Source: JAEZFI01 sp044508215 (GTDB lineage: Bacteria > Actinomycetota > Acidimicrobiia > Acidimicrobiales > Microtrichaceae). Taken from it: 32,951 nucleotides of DNA. Under the pieces are notes generated by a model, which ran no database searches, was not told the origin of the DNA, and worked only from the letters and a program-made list of their open reading frames with translations. Below, piece by piece: positions 22,618-30,207 of the stretch; the stretch's first letter is position 1; each line of letters starts with the position of its first letter. The position numbers were made by a program, and so were the translations under genes. The stretch is from the NCBI GenBank assembly GCA_044508215.1, contig JBIQID010000017.1, forward strand, positions 1 to 32,951, read 5' to 3'.

Positions 22618-23004
22618 GTGCAGCACCGCTCCGATGAGTGGTTCGCCGCCGTCGAGCGTGCGCTCGCGGACGTGCGGACCGACACCCCCGAACGGCTCGT
22701 CGTCCGCCAGGAGGTCGACGAGGTGGCCTCCCACTCGATCGAGCTGGGCGGCGGCAGCGCCACGGTCCACCGCGGCACCTCAGGCCCACCGCCCGACGTC
22801 GTGATGTCGTGCGATGCCGCGACCGCAGAGCAGCTGGAGCGGGGCACGTTGCCGGTCCCCGAGGCGGTGCTGTCGGGGCGGCTGGCCGTCAGCGGTGACG
22901 TGTCCCGGCTGGTCGACGCCACCGCCGCGCTGGGCGAGGTGGCGAAGGTCGTCCGGGACCTGGGAGCCCAGCCGGCCGAGGGCGGGGAGCCGGGCGGTGC
23001 CTGA
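22618..23004 (+). CDS. SCP2 sterol-transfer-like domain protein
   Basis: A 128-residue single-domain protein. The second half, PDVVMSCDAATAEQLERGTLPVPEAVLSGRLAVSGDVSRLVDATAAL, has the SCP2 signature, in which a gate residue set and G-x-L-x-V-x-G-D form the lipid-binding tunnel. Such proteins bind fatty acyl chains, sterols or other lipids, and in actinobacteria they often stand alone. The GTG at 22618 has no ribosome site but lies 6 bases after TAGTCT. The 3' end overlaps the next gene by 8 bases, so the two are translated together. Why a lipid-binding protein is coupled to a DNA-repair-type protein is not clear. Confidence 0.75.
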   Translation: MQHRSDEWFAAVERALADVRTDTPERLVVRQEVDEVASHSIELGGGSATVHRGTSGPPPDVVMSCDAATAEQLERGTLPVPEAVLSGRLAVSGDVSRLVDATAALGEVAKVVRDLGAQPAEGGEPGGA

Positions 23005-23833
23005 GCTCCCAGAGGTGCGTGCGCAGGCCGAGCGGCTGCAGGAGCGCTACGCGGGCCACCAGCTGGAGCGCTTCGAGCCGCTCTCGTTCACGGCGCTGAA
23101 GACCATCACCACCGACCCGGACACCGTGGTGGGCGCGGAGCTGGCTGCCGTGTCGTCGCGAGGGAAGCACCTGCTCCTCCACGTCGGCGACCTGGCCTTC
23201 GTGGTCCACCTGATGCAGGGCGGCCGCCTGGAGCCGACCGGCGGCACGGCGAAGCGGCCCAAGGGCGGGCTCGCGAGGTGGACGTTCGAAGGTGCCGACC
23301 CGCTGCTCCTCTCGGAGTTCGGGAAGGAGCACCGCGCCGGGGTGTGGGTGGTGGCCGGCGACCCGATGGAGCAGGACCCCCTCGACGGGCTGGGGCCGGA
23401 GGCGGACCAGGTCGACCTCGACCGGCTCGGCGAGCTGCTCGCCGAGCAGAAGGGCCGGATCCACAACGTCCTGCGGGACCAGCGGGTGCTGGCCGGGATC
23501 GGTCGTCGCCTCGCCAACGAGATCTGCCACACGGCGCGGATCTCGCCGTTCGCGATCAGCGCCCGCCTCACCGACGAGGAGCTGGCGCGGGTGCACGAGG
23601 CGATCGGCGCGGCCATCGAGGAGTCGCTCCGGTTCGAGCGCGGCCAGGACCGGATGGTCCCGTCGAAGGAGCGACCGGCGCAGGTGCACGGCCGCACCGG
23701 CGAGGAGTGCCCCGTGTGCGGCGACACGGTGCGGGCCGTGGAGTACACCACCCACACCGTGAACTACTGCGCCACCTGCCAGACGGGCGGCAAGGTGCTG
23801 GCCGACAACACGACCAGCAAGTTCCTCAAGTAG
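22997..23833 (+). CDS. Divergent Fpg/Nei-family DNA glycosylase-like protein
   Basis: A 278-residue member of the Fpg/Nei (formamidopyrimidine glycosylase) family. The catalytic N-terminus is intact: PELPEVRAQAERL starts after the initiator, with the Pro nucleophile and the next Glu, and the conserved Lys57 (SRGKHLLLH). The C-terminal zinc finger has C238, C241, C258 and C261. Two DNA-contacting positions deviate: GIGR (R170) replaces the usual GIGN, and His253 replaces the zinc-finger Arg (EYTTHTVNYC). This suggests altered lesion preference or weaker glycosylase activity, so I give no symbol. The start is the GTG at 22997, overlapping the SCP2-like stop by 8 bases. It ends before a large inverted repeat shared with mdh. 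Confidence 0.88.
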   Translation: MPELPEVRAQAERLQERYAGHQLERFEPLSFTALKTITTDPDTVVGAELAAVSSRGKHLLLHVGDLAFVVHLMQGGRLEPTGGTAKRPKGGLARWTFEGADPLLLSEFGKEHRAGVWVVAGDPMEQDPLDGLGPEADQVDLDRLGELLAEQKGRIHNVLRDQRVLAGIGRRLANEICHTARISPFAISARLTDEELARVHEAIGAAIEESLRFERGQDRMVPSKERPAQVHGRTGEECPVCGDTVRAVEYTTHTVNYCATCQTGGKVLADNTTSKFLK

Positions 23834-23855
23834 CTACCGAGTCCGGTTCTGTCAT

Positions 23856-23885
23856 GCGTCGTGCGACGGTTCCGTCGCACGACGC
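23856..23885. terminator. Bidirectional hairpin between the Fpg-like gene and mdh
   Basis: GCGTCGTGCGACGG (23856-23869) and CCGTCGCACGACGC (23872-23885) are perfect 14-bp arms around TT. Flanks GGTTCTGTC (23845-23853) and GACAAAACC (23887-23895) extend the symmetry with one mismatch. It stands between two convergent stop codons. Confidence 0.75.
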
Positions 23886-23924
23886 GAGACAAAACCGCCC
23901 TGAGCCGGAGCTGGCCCGGGCCCG

Positions 23925-24917
23925 TCAGATCAGACCGAGGTCGCGGACGGCGTCGCGCTCGTCGCCCAGCTCGCCCACCGAGCGGTCGATGCGCTCGCGG
24001 GAGAAGTCGTCGATGTCGAGGCCCTGGACGATCTCGTAGCGGCCGTCCTTGCACGTGACGGGGAACGACGAGATCAGCCCCTCGGGCACGCCGTACGAGC
24101 CGTCGGACACGACGCCCATCGACACCCAGTCGCCCTCGGCGGTGCCGAGGTGCCAGTCGTGGATGTGGTCGATCGCAGCGTTCGCGGCGGACGCAGCGGA
24201 CGAGAGGCCGCGGGCCTTGATGATGGCGGCGCCGCGCTGGGCGACCGTCGGGATGAAGGTCGACTCGATCCACTCCTGGTCGCCGACGGCCTCCGCGGCG
24301 TTGCGGCCGCCGACCTCGGCGTGGAAGAGGTCCGGGTACTGGGTGGCCGAGTGGTTGCCCCAGATCGTCATCTTCTTCACGTCGGCCACGGTGGCGCCGA
24401 CCTTCTGCGCCAGCTGGGCCACCGCACGGTTGTGGTCGAGGCGGGTCATGGCGGTGAAGCGGCTGGGGTCGAGGTCCGCGGCGTTCTGCTGGGCGATGAG
24501 GGCGTTGGTGTTGGCCGGGTTGCCGACGACGAGCACCTTCACGTCCTTCTTCGCCACGGCGGAGAGCGCCTCGCCCTGCGGCTTGAAGATCCCACCGTTG
24601 GCGGAGAGCAGGTCGCTGCGCTCCATCCCGTCCTTGCGCGGCATCGCGCCGACCAGCAGCGCCACGTCGGCGTCACCGAAGGCCACGTTCGGGTCATCGG
24701 TCCGGACGATCTCGGTGAGCAGCGGGAAGGCGCAGTCGTCGAGCTCCATCGCGACGCCCTCGAGCGCCCCGAGCGCCGGGGTGATCTCGAGCAGCTGCAG
24801 CGCGACCGGCTGGTCGTCGCCGAGCATCGCCCCGCTCGCGATGCGGAAGAGGAGCGAGTACCCGATCTGCCCGGCAGCTCCGGTGACGGCGACACGAAGG
24901 GGGGACTTGGTGCTCAC
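23925..24917 (-). CDS. mdh: Malate dehydrogenase
   Basis: Interconverts malate and oxaloacetate with NAD in the TCA cycle. The 330-residue protein has the nucleotide fold TGAAGQIGYSLLFRIASG at the N-terminus, with Glu44 (LLEI) at the end of the second strand as expected for NAD. Substrate arginines R94 and R100 lie in AMPRKDGMERSD. The active site Asp161 is in RLDHNRA, and the catalytic His189 in WGNHSATQYPD. The layout is the cytosolic-MDH-like type found in actinobacteria (about 330 residues). The GTG at 24917 has GGAG 6 bases upstream. A TAACGT box lies 47 bases upstream, and a bidirectional hairpin follows the gene. It is convergent with the Fpg-like gene. Confidence 0.97.
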   Translation of the reverse strand: MSTKSPLRVAVTGAAGQIGYSLLFRIASGAMLGDDQPVALQLLEITPALGALEGVAMELDDCAFPLLTEIVRTDDPNVAFGDADVALLVGAMPRKDGMERSDLLSANGGIFKPQGEALSAVAKKDVKVLVVGNPANTNALIAQQNAADLDPSRFTAMTRLDHNRAVAQLAQKVGATVADVKKMTIWGNHSATQYPDLFHAEVGGRNAAEAVGDQEWIESTFIPTVAQRGAAIIKARGLSSAASAANAAIDHIHDWHLGTAEGDWVSMGVVSDGSYGVPEGLISSFPVTCKDGRYEIVQGLDIDDFSRERIDRSVGELGDERDAVRDLGLI

Positions 24918-24963
24918 GGTTGCTCCTGCGGTTCGGGGACGGCTGGGCCCGTCGGACGGGACG

Positions 24964-24969
24964 ACGTTA
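24964..24969 (-). promoter_or_regulatory. -10 box of mdh
   Basis: TAACGT on the minus strand fits TANNNT and lies 47 bases before the GTG at 24917. No clear -35 was seen. Confidence 0.4.
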
Positions 24970-25004
24970 CCGAGCGGCCGGCGAGCCTCCCCAATCTCCT
25001 CCCC

Positions 25005-26264
25005 TCAGACAGGCGGGGTCTGCGACAGCCCTTCGAGGTCCAGCACCGAGCAGGGGGCGGTGAGCGTGATCACCCTGTTCCGGCCCGCCGCCTTCGCCTG
25101 GTAGAGGGCCTGGTCGGCGCGGTCGATCGCCTCCGTGACGCGCTCGGTCCACACGTCGCACGTCGTCACGCCGATGCTGATCGAGGGACGGACCTCGGTG
25201 TCGTCGAAGGAGAAGCGGAGGTCTGCCACGGAGGCCCGCAGCCGCTCGGCCGCCTCGGCAGCGCGCTCCAGGGAGGCGCCCGGCATGATCACGGCGAACT
25301 CCTCGCCACCGATCCGGCCGAGCACGTCGACCCGCCGCACCTGCTCCTCGAGCACCCGGGCGATCTCCACGAGGACCTCGTCGCCGGCGACGTGGCCGTG
25401 GCTGTCGTTGACCCGCTTGAAGTGGTCCACGTCGAGGGCGAGCACCGCGAGCTGGTGCCGCAGGCGCTGGGCTCGCCGGAGCTCCTGCTCGGCCATCTCG
25501 TGGAACCAGCGGCGGTTCGCCACGCCGGTGAGGTCGTCGATGTTCGCCCGCCGCACGAGGTCGTGCTCCATCCGCTGGCGCCACGCGACCTCCACGCTGA
25601 GGCGGTCGTTGACCGCCCGCTCCCTCAGCCGGAGGAGGTACTCCCGTCGGCTCGTGGTGGCCAGGCGGTTGGCGCCCACGAACCCGACGACCACCGCGGC
25701 CGCCACGATGCTCGAACGTGCGACGAGCTGGGCGGCGGTGACGCCACCCTCCAGCGCGGTGACGAGCAGCCACACGAACCCCCCGCCGGCGCTGAGGGCG
25801 GTCGTGGCGGTCAACCGGTTGGGCACGAGCACGAACATCGTGCTGATCACCACCACCACGCTCGCGGTCTCGACGGTGCCCACGTCGGGTTGCAGCAGCG
25901 CGACCACCTGGTAGCCCCCGAGGAGCACCGCCTGCACGACGGTGAGGCGGGCGTGGTCCCTGATGGCGTGGGGATCGCGGCCGAGGCGGAGGACGAGCGC
26001 GACGAGCGGTGTCACGGTGACGGCGCGGACGAGGAGGAGGAGCGCCCAGCGGCTGCTGAAGCCGACGGCCAGGAGGTCCGAGGCCAAGAAGCCCAGGTAG
26101 CCGATCGCGATCACGAGCCCCGCACGGCGCGTGGCGGCAGCGGTGACCTCGGCGGAGTCCTGCCAGAACTCCGCCTCCATGCGCGGGTCCGCCAGCTCAC
26201 CGGCGAGCGGCCTGATGCCCGCGCCCCCGTCGTCGAGGTCCAGAGCGTCGCCTCGTGCCGCCAT
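25005..26264 (-). CDS. Membrane-bound diguanylate cyclase (GGDEF)
   Basis: Makes cyclic di-GMP from two GTP at the membrane. In 419 residues, about 48-200 contain five or six hydrophobic segments (for example VIAIGYLGFLASDLLAV and VARSSIVAAAVVVGFVGA) that form an N-terminal membrane sensor without a named domain. A helical linker (205-238) follows, then a GGDEF domain (239-405) with LTGVANRRWFHEM, LDVDHFKRVNDSHGH and the active-site GGEEF at residues 319-323. The inhibitory RxxD site is present (RRVD, 310-313), five residues before GGEEF. All catalytic residues look intact. The ATG at 26264 has AAGGA 9 bases upstream. A TAATGT box at 26314-26319 could be its -10. No EAL domain or c-di-GMP receptor is seen nearby. 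Confidence 0.93.
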   Translation of the reverse strand: MAARGDALDLDDGGAGIRPLAGELADPRMEAEFWQDSAEVTAAATRRAGLVIAIGYLGFLASDLLAVGFSSRWALLLLVRAVTVTPLVALVLRLGRDPHAIRDHARLTVVQAVLLGGYQVVALLQPDVGTVETASVVVVISTMFVLVPNRLTATTALSAGGGFVWLLVTALEGGVTAAQLVARSSIVAAAVVVGFVGANRLATTSRREYLLRLRERAVNDRLSVEVAWRQRMEHDLVRRANIDDLTGVANRRWFHEMAEQELRRAQRLRHQLAVLALDVDHFKRVNDSHGHVAGDEVLVEIARVLEEQVRRVDVLGRIGGEEFAVIMPGASLERAAEAAERLRASVADLRFSFDDTEVRPSISIGVTTCDVWTERVTEAIDRADQALYQAKAAGRNRVITLTAPCSVLDLEGLSQTPPV

Positions 26265-26313
26265 CCGATCGATCCTTCCGCCCGTCCGCCGTGCGCCATG
26301 TGGACGCTGGGTG

Positions 26314-26319
26314 ACATTA
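26314..26319 (-). promoter_or_regulatory. Possible -10 box of the diguanylate cyclase gene
   Basis: TAATGT on the minus strand, 49 bases before the start. A small CCACC/GGTGG hairpin (26320-26335) stands just upstream of it. The rest of the 198-base gap up to 26462 shows nothing convincing. Confidence 0.35.
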
Positions 26320-26462
26320 CCACCACTGACGGTGGCCTAGACTGGGCCCCTCGGCCCAATTGGCGGCGGTCGTTCGGTCCAGGTGCCGTTCAGCAGCGGC
26401 TTTCGGGCGAGCTCCCGGGGCTGGACGAGAACCGTGGACGTGTGCGGTCGGCCGTCGGCGCG

Positions 26463-28229
26463 TCAGGTCGCGACGCGGGTGTTCCCCACCCACGACCGGT
26501 GGAGCCCGGCGTAGCGCCCGCCCCGAGCGACCAGCTCGTCGTGCGTGCCGAGCTCCTCGAGGCGACCGTGGTGGAACACGGCCACGAGGTCCGCCGCCTC
26601 CGCGGTCGACAAGCGGTGGGCGACGCTGATCGTGGTGCGACCCTCGGCCAGCCGCACGAGCGCACCGCTCAGGGCGCGCTCGGTCTCGGGGTCGACGGCC
26701 GAGGTCGCCTCGTCGAGCACAAGGAGGCCTGCGTCGGCCAGCTCGGCTCGTGCGAGGGCGACGAGCTGGCGCTCGCCCACCGAGAGGTTGTCCCCGCGCT
26801 CCCCCACCCGCGTGGCGATCCCGGCGGGCAGCCGCTCGAGCCACCAGCCGAGGCCCAGCGCCTCGAAGGCCGCCGTGATCTCGTCGTCGGTGGCGTCGAG
26901 GCGGCCCAGCCGGACGTTCTCGGCGATGGTCGTGTCGAAGAGGAACCCGTCCTGCGGCACGAGCCGGATGCGCCGCGACCGGCTCTCCATCGAGGCCTCG
27001 CGCAGGTCGACCCCACCCACGAGGATCCGCCCGTCGGTCGGGTCGGCGAGCCGGCACACCAGCTTCGCGAGGGTGGTCTTGCCCGACCCCGTCTCGCCCA
27101 CCACGGCGAGGTTGGTCCCCGGCGGGATCTCGAGCTGCACGTCGTGGAGGACGGTCTCGCCGGGCAGGTACTCGAAGCGCACCGCCTGGACCGACACGCC
27201 GAGCGGGCCGTCGGGCAGCGGGAGGCCCGGCTCGGGCTCCACCACGTCGACCGGCTCGTCGAGCAGGTCCAGCACCTTCCGCCAGCCGGCCAGCGCGGTC
27301 TGGGTCTGATCGAGGACCTCGCCGATCTCGCCGACAGGTGTGAGCAGGACGTTCGCGAGGAAGAGGCAGGCCACGACCGTGCCGGACGTGAGCCCCCAGT
27401 CGGGCCCCCACCAGACGCCGACGCCGATCACGGTCGCCACCGCCACGGCTCCGACCAGGTCCGCGAGCGAGAAGAGGGCGGAGAAGTAGAAGGCGGCCCG
27501 CATGTTGGCGCGGTACTGGTCGTCGATCGCCGAGTGGACGGTGGCGCGGGCCCGGCGGCGCATCCCGTACGCACGGATCACCGGAGCGCCCATCACCGAC
27601 TCGGACACCTGGGTGAGGGTGTTCGCCACAGCCACCCGCTGGTCGTCGTAGGCCAGGAGCTGCCGCCGCTGCAGGTAGCGCATGATCGGCACGACCGGCA
27701 GGAAGACGCCGGCGGTCACGATGGCCATCTGCCACGAGTAGAGGGCCATCACGACCAGCGTGACCACCACGATCGTGCCGTTCACGATCCACGACATCGC
27801 TCCCCACTGGGCGAACTGCGCCAGCGTCTCGATGTCGCTCGTCACCCGGGTGACCAACACGCCCCGCTTGGACTCGTCGTGGTGCGCCATGGACAGCGAG
27901 TGCACGTGCCCGAACGCCTTCACCCGCAGCGCGTAGAGCGCGGCCTGCGCGCTCTCGACGAGCCTCGTGTAGGCGATCCGGTTCAGGACGGTCACGCCGA
28001 GGACGACGAGCGCCGCGATCCCGCAGGTTGTGTAGACGTACGCGGCGTCGAAGCCATCGGAGAGGCCGTTGTCGATGATCTGGCGGATGGCCACCGGCAC
28101 GATCAGCTTCCCGATCGCTGCTGCCATCGCCACCCCGATGGACGAGCGGACACCCCTGCGCAGCTCCGGCGTGGCGGCCAGCCCGCGACGGAGGATCGAC
28201 ACGGCGCCGTCGGTGGACTCCACGGTCAT
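26463..28229 (-). CDS. ABC exporter subunit 2 (consensus Walker B, degenerate signature)
   Basis: Second half of a heterodimeric type IV ABC exporter, 588 residues. Six membrane helices (about 30-310) are followed by the nucleotide-binding domain: Walker A GETGSGKTT (378-386), signature LSVGE (482-486), Walker B LLVLDEATSAVD with catalytic Glu507, and switch His538. The signature deviates from LSGGQ. It begins with ATG at 28229, overlapping the stop of subunit 1 as ATGA, so the two are translated together. The substrate cannot be told; multidrug, lipid or peptide export are all known for such pairs, for example BmrCD and TM287/288. A longer frame reaching to 28646 lies inside the partner gene and was rejected. 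Confidence 0.93.
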   Translation of the reverse strand: MTVESTDGAVSILRRGLAATPELRRGVRSSIGVAMAAAIGKLIVPVAIRQIIDNGLSDGFDAAYVYTTCGIAALVVLGVTVLNRIAYTRLVESAQAALYALRVKAFGHVHSLSMAHHDESKRGVLVTRVTSDIETLAQFAQWGAMSWIVNGTIVVVTLVVMALYSWQMAIVTAGVFLPVVPIMRYLQRRQLLAYDDQRVAVANTLTQVSESVMGAPVIRAYGMRRRARATVHSAIDDQYRANMRAAFYFSALFSLADLVGAVAVATVIGVGVWWGPDWGLTSGTVVACLFLANVLLTPVGEIGEVLDQTQTALAGWRKVLDLLDEPVDVVEPEPGLPLPDGPLGVSVQAVRFEYLPGETVLHDVQLEIPPGTNLAVVGETGSGKTTLAKLVCRLADPTDGRILVGGVDLREASMESRSRRIRLVPQDGFLFDTTIAENVRLGRLDATDDEITAAFEALGLGWWLERLPAGIATRVGERGDNLSVGERQLVALARAELADAGLLVLDEATSAVDPETERALSGALVRLAEGRTTISVAHRLSTAEAADLVAVFHHGRLEELGTHDELVARGGRYAGLHRSWVGNTRVAT

Positions 28230-30049
28230 CCGACGGCCTCCATCGGCCCGTCGTCCGTCGCGCTCACGTCCGCCAGCGCCTCGTCCACGTTGGGCTCGGC
28301 GACCGCCTCGGTCTCGTAGGCGGTGACGAGCGCGTGGTACTCGGGCACCGCGAGCAGCTCCTCGTGCGTGCCCTGGGCGCGGACCCGGCCGTCGACCATG
28401 AACACCACGCGGTCGGCGAGGCGGATCGTCGACAGCCGGTGCGCCACCACGAGCAGCGTGGCGTCGCGGTCGTCGCCCGAGCGCAACCCGTCGAGGATCT
28501 TCGCCTCGACCGTCGGGTCCACCGCCGACGTGGCATCGTCGAGCACCAGCACCCTCGGCCGTCGGGCGAGGGCCCGGGCGAGGGCCACACGCTGGCGCTG
28601 CCCGCCCGACAGCGTCACCCCACGCTCGCCCAGCACGGTGTCCCACCGACGCGGCAGCTCGGGGAGGAAGCGGTTCACCTGGGCGATCTCCGCGGCGCGG
28701 TCGATGTCGACGTCTTCACCGAGCGAGATGTTCGACGAGAGGGTGTCGGCGAAGAGGAACGACTCCTGGAACACGAGCGCCACGGCGTCGCGCACCTCGT
28801 CGGGTGACAGCTCCGCGACGTCGATCCCGCCCAGCTCGATCGTGCCGCGGGCCGGGTCGAGGAGCCGCACGAGCAGTGAGGCGAGTGTCGACTTGCCCGA
28901 TCCGGTCGGGCCCACGAGCGCCACCGTCTCCCCCGGTTCCACGTCGAAGCTCACGCCGTGGAGCACCGGTTCGTCGCCGTAGGAGAAGCCGAGGTCGCGC
29001 ACCGTGAGGCCGAGCGGTCCGGCGGGCAGCCCGGCGGTGGCGGGTCCGGTGATCTCCGGAGCGTCGGGAGCGGCGCTCACCCCGTCGATGCGGGCGACGG
29101 ACACCACGGCGCGGGGCATCTCCTGCAGGAAGAAGCCGAACACCCGGACCGGGAACGAGAGGATGCTGAACAGCAGCGCGGCGTTCACCAGGTCGCCGGG
29201 GGTGACGGCACCCGCGTCGAGCCGCCAGCCGCCCACCACGAACAGGAGGAGCGTGCCCAGGTTGGGCAACGCCTCGAGCATCGGGTCGAAGGTGGCCCGC
29301 AGCCGACCCACCTGCAGGGTGGAGGAGCGGAGGCGCTCGGCGTGACCGGCGAAGCGCTCCTGCTCGCGGTCCGCCATGCCGAGCGTCTTCACGACCAGTG
29401 CGCCGTCGAAGCTCTCGTGGGCGACCGACGAGACGTCACCGAGGCGTTCCTGCACCTCGGTCACCGGCCGGTGGACCCGACGGGTGTAGATGCGGTTCAG
29501 CACGGCCAGCGACGGGAAGAGGACGAGCGCCACCACGGCGAACGTCCAGTCGACGAGCGCCAGGCTGGTCAGCGCGAACGCTGCGAGCGCGAGCACCCCG
29601 ATGGAGAACGGGAGCGGCTTGATCGAGGTGGTGGTGCCCACCACGTCGGCGTCTGCGTGCGCCAGCAGCTCACCGGTGGGCTTGGTGGCGTGGTAGGCGA
29701 GCGGGACGGTGAGGTACTTGTCGGCCACCGTCCGGCGCAGGGTCACCTGCATGCGGGCCTCCACCATCGCGGCGAAGTAGCGGCGCACGAAGATCGACCC
29801 GCCTCGGAGCAGTCCGACACCTGCGACGAGCAGCACGCCGCCGAGGACGGCTCCACCGTCGACGCCCTCGGTGAAGGCAGGGGCGATGAGGCGGTCGGTC
29901 ACCCGGCCCACGACCAGCGGCACACCGACCGCGGCCGCTGCGAACGTGGTGGCTCCGACGACGGAGATGGCGAACGGCCACGGGTGCGTGCGCATGAAGC
30001 GCCACACCAGCTGCGCCGCACGCCGATAGAGATCCGTCTCCTTCGCCAC
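28226..30049 (-). CDS. ABC exporter subunit 1 (consensus signature, Asp in Walker B)
   Basis: First half of the heterodimeric exporter, 607 residues. The membrane part (about 25-310) contains six helices. The nucleotide-binding domain has Walker A GPTGSGKST (380-388), Q-loop LVFQES, consensus signature LSGGQ (480-484), Walker B VLVLDDATSAVD with Asp505 where catalytic Glu is usual, and switch His537. The Asp makes its own ATP site degenerate. The acidic C-terminal tail (about 585-607) is unusual. The GTG at 30049 has GGAGG four bases upstream. TAGGTT at 30089-30094 is a likely -10. The second subunit follows with a 4-base overlap. Confidence 0.93.
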   Translation of the reverse strand: MAKETDLYRRAAQLVWRFMRTHPWPFAISVVGATTFAAAAVGVPLVVGRVTDRLIAPAFTEGVDGGAVLGGVLLVAGVGLLRGGSIFVRRYFAAMVEARMQVTLRRTVADKYLTVPLAYHATKPTGELLAHADADVVGTTTSIKPLPFSIGVLALAAFALTSLALVDWTFAVVALVLFPSLAVLNRIYTRRVHRPVTEVQERLGDVSSVAHESFDGALVVKTLGMADREQERFAGHAERLRSSTLQVGRLRATFDPMLEALPNLGTLLLFVVGGWRLDAGAVTPGDLVNAALLFSILSFPVRVFGFFLQEMPRAVVSVARIDGVSAAPDAPEITGPATAGLPAGPLGLTVRDLGFSYGDEPVLHGVSFDVEPGETVALVGPTGSGKSTLASLLVRLLDPARGTIELGGIDVAELSPDEVRDAVALVFQESFLFADTLSSNISLGEDVDIDRAAEIAQVNRFLPELPRRWDTVLGERGVTLSGGQRQRVALARALARRPRVLVLDDATSAVDPTVEAKILDGLRSGDDRDATLLVVAHRLSTIRLADRVVFMVDGRVRAQGTHEELLAVPEYHALVTAYETEAVAEPNVDEALADVSATDDGPMEAVG

Positions 30050-30088
30050 CGATCCTCCGACCGAGCACCCCGATGTGGGCCGGAGGCC

Positions 30089-30116
30089 AACCTACCGACC
30101 GGCGACGCGATGCAAC
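30089..30116 (-). promoter_or_regulatory. Candidate promoter of the ABC exporter operon
   Basis: On the minus strand, GTTGCA (30111-30116), 16 bases, TAGGTT (30089-30094). Just upstream lie short symmetric elements GGTT-CC-AACC (30122-30131) and CCAA-N6-TTGG (30126-30139), possible operator half-sites. Confidence 0.4.
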
Positions 30117-30139
30117 GACCCGGTTCCAACCCGAATTGG

Positions 30140-30170
30140 GGTGTGGCCGGCCCCGCCGACCCGCCACACC
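30140..30170 (-). terminator. Hairpin after the aldehyde dehydrogenase gene
   Basis: GGTGTGGC (30140-30147) pairs with GCCACACC (30163-30170) around a 15-base GC-rich loop, 38 bases after the stop codon at 30208. The long loop lowers confidence. Confidence 0.4.
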
Positions 30171-30207
30171 GGAGGTCAGCCGGAGCCGACCTGAACCCTC
30201 GAGAGGA

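Noticed and set aside
26349..26362. CCAATTGG palindrome near 26353 as an operator
   Set aside because: Only 8 bases long, on the far side of the gap from any start codon, with no matching copy before a gene.
24150..28319. 1389-codon open frame on the plus strand
   Set aside because: It spans antisense to mdh, the GGDEF gene and an ABC subunit and shows no domain; a product of codon bias.
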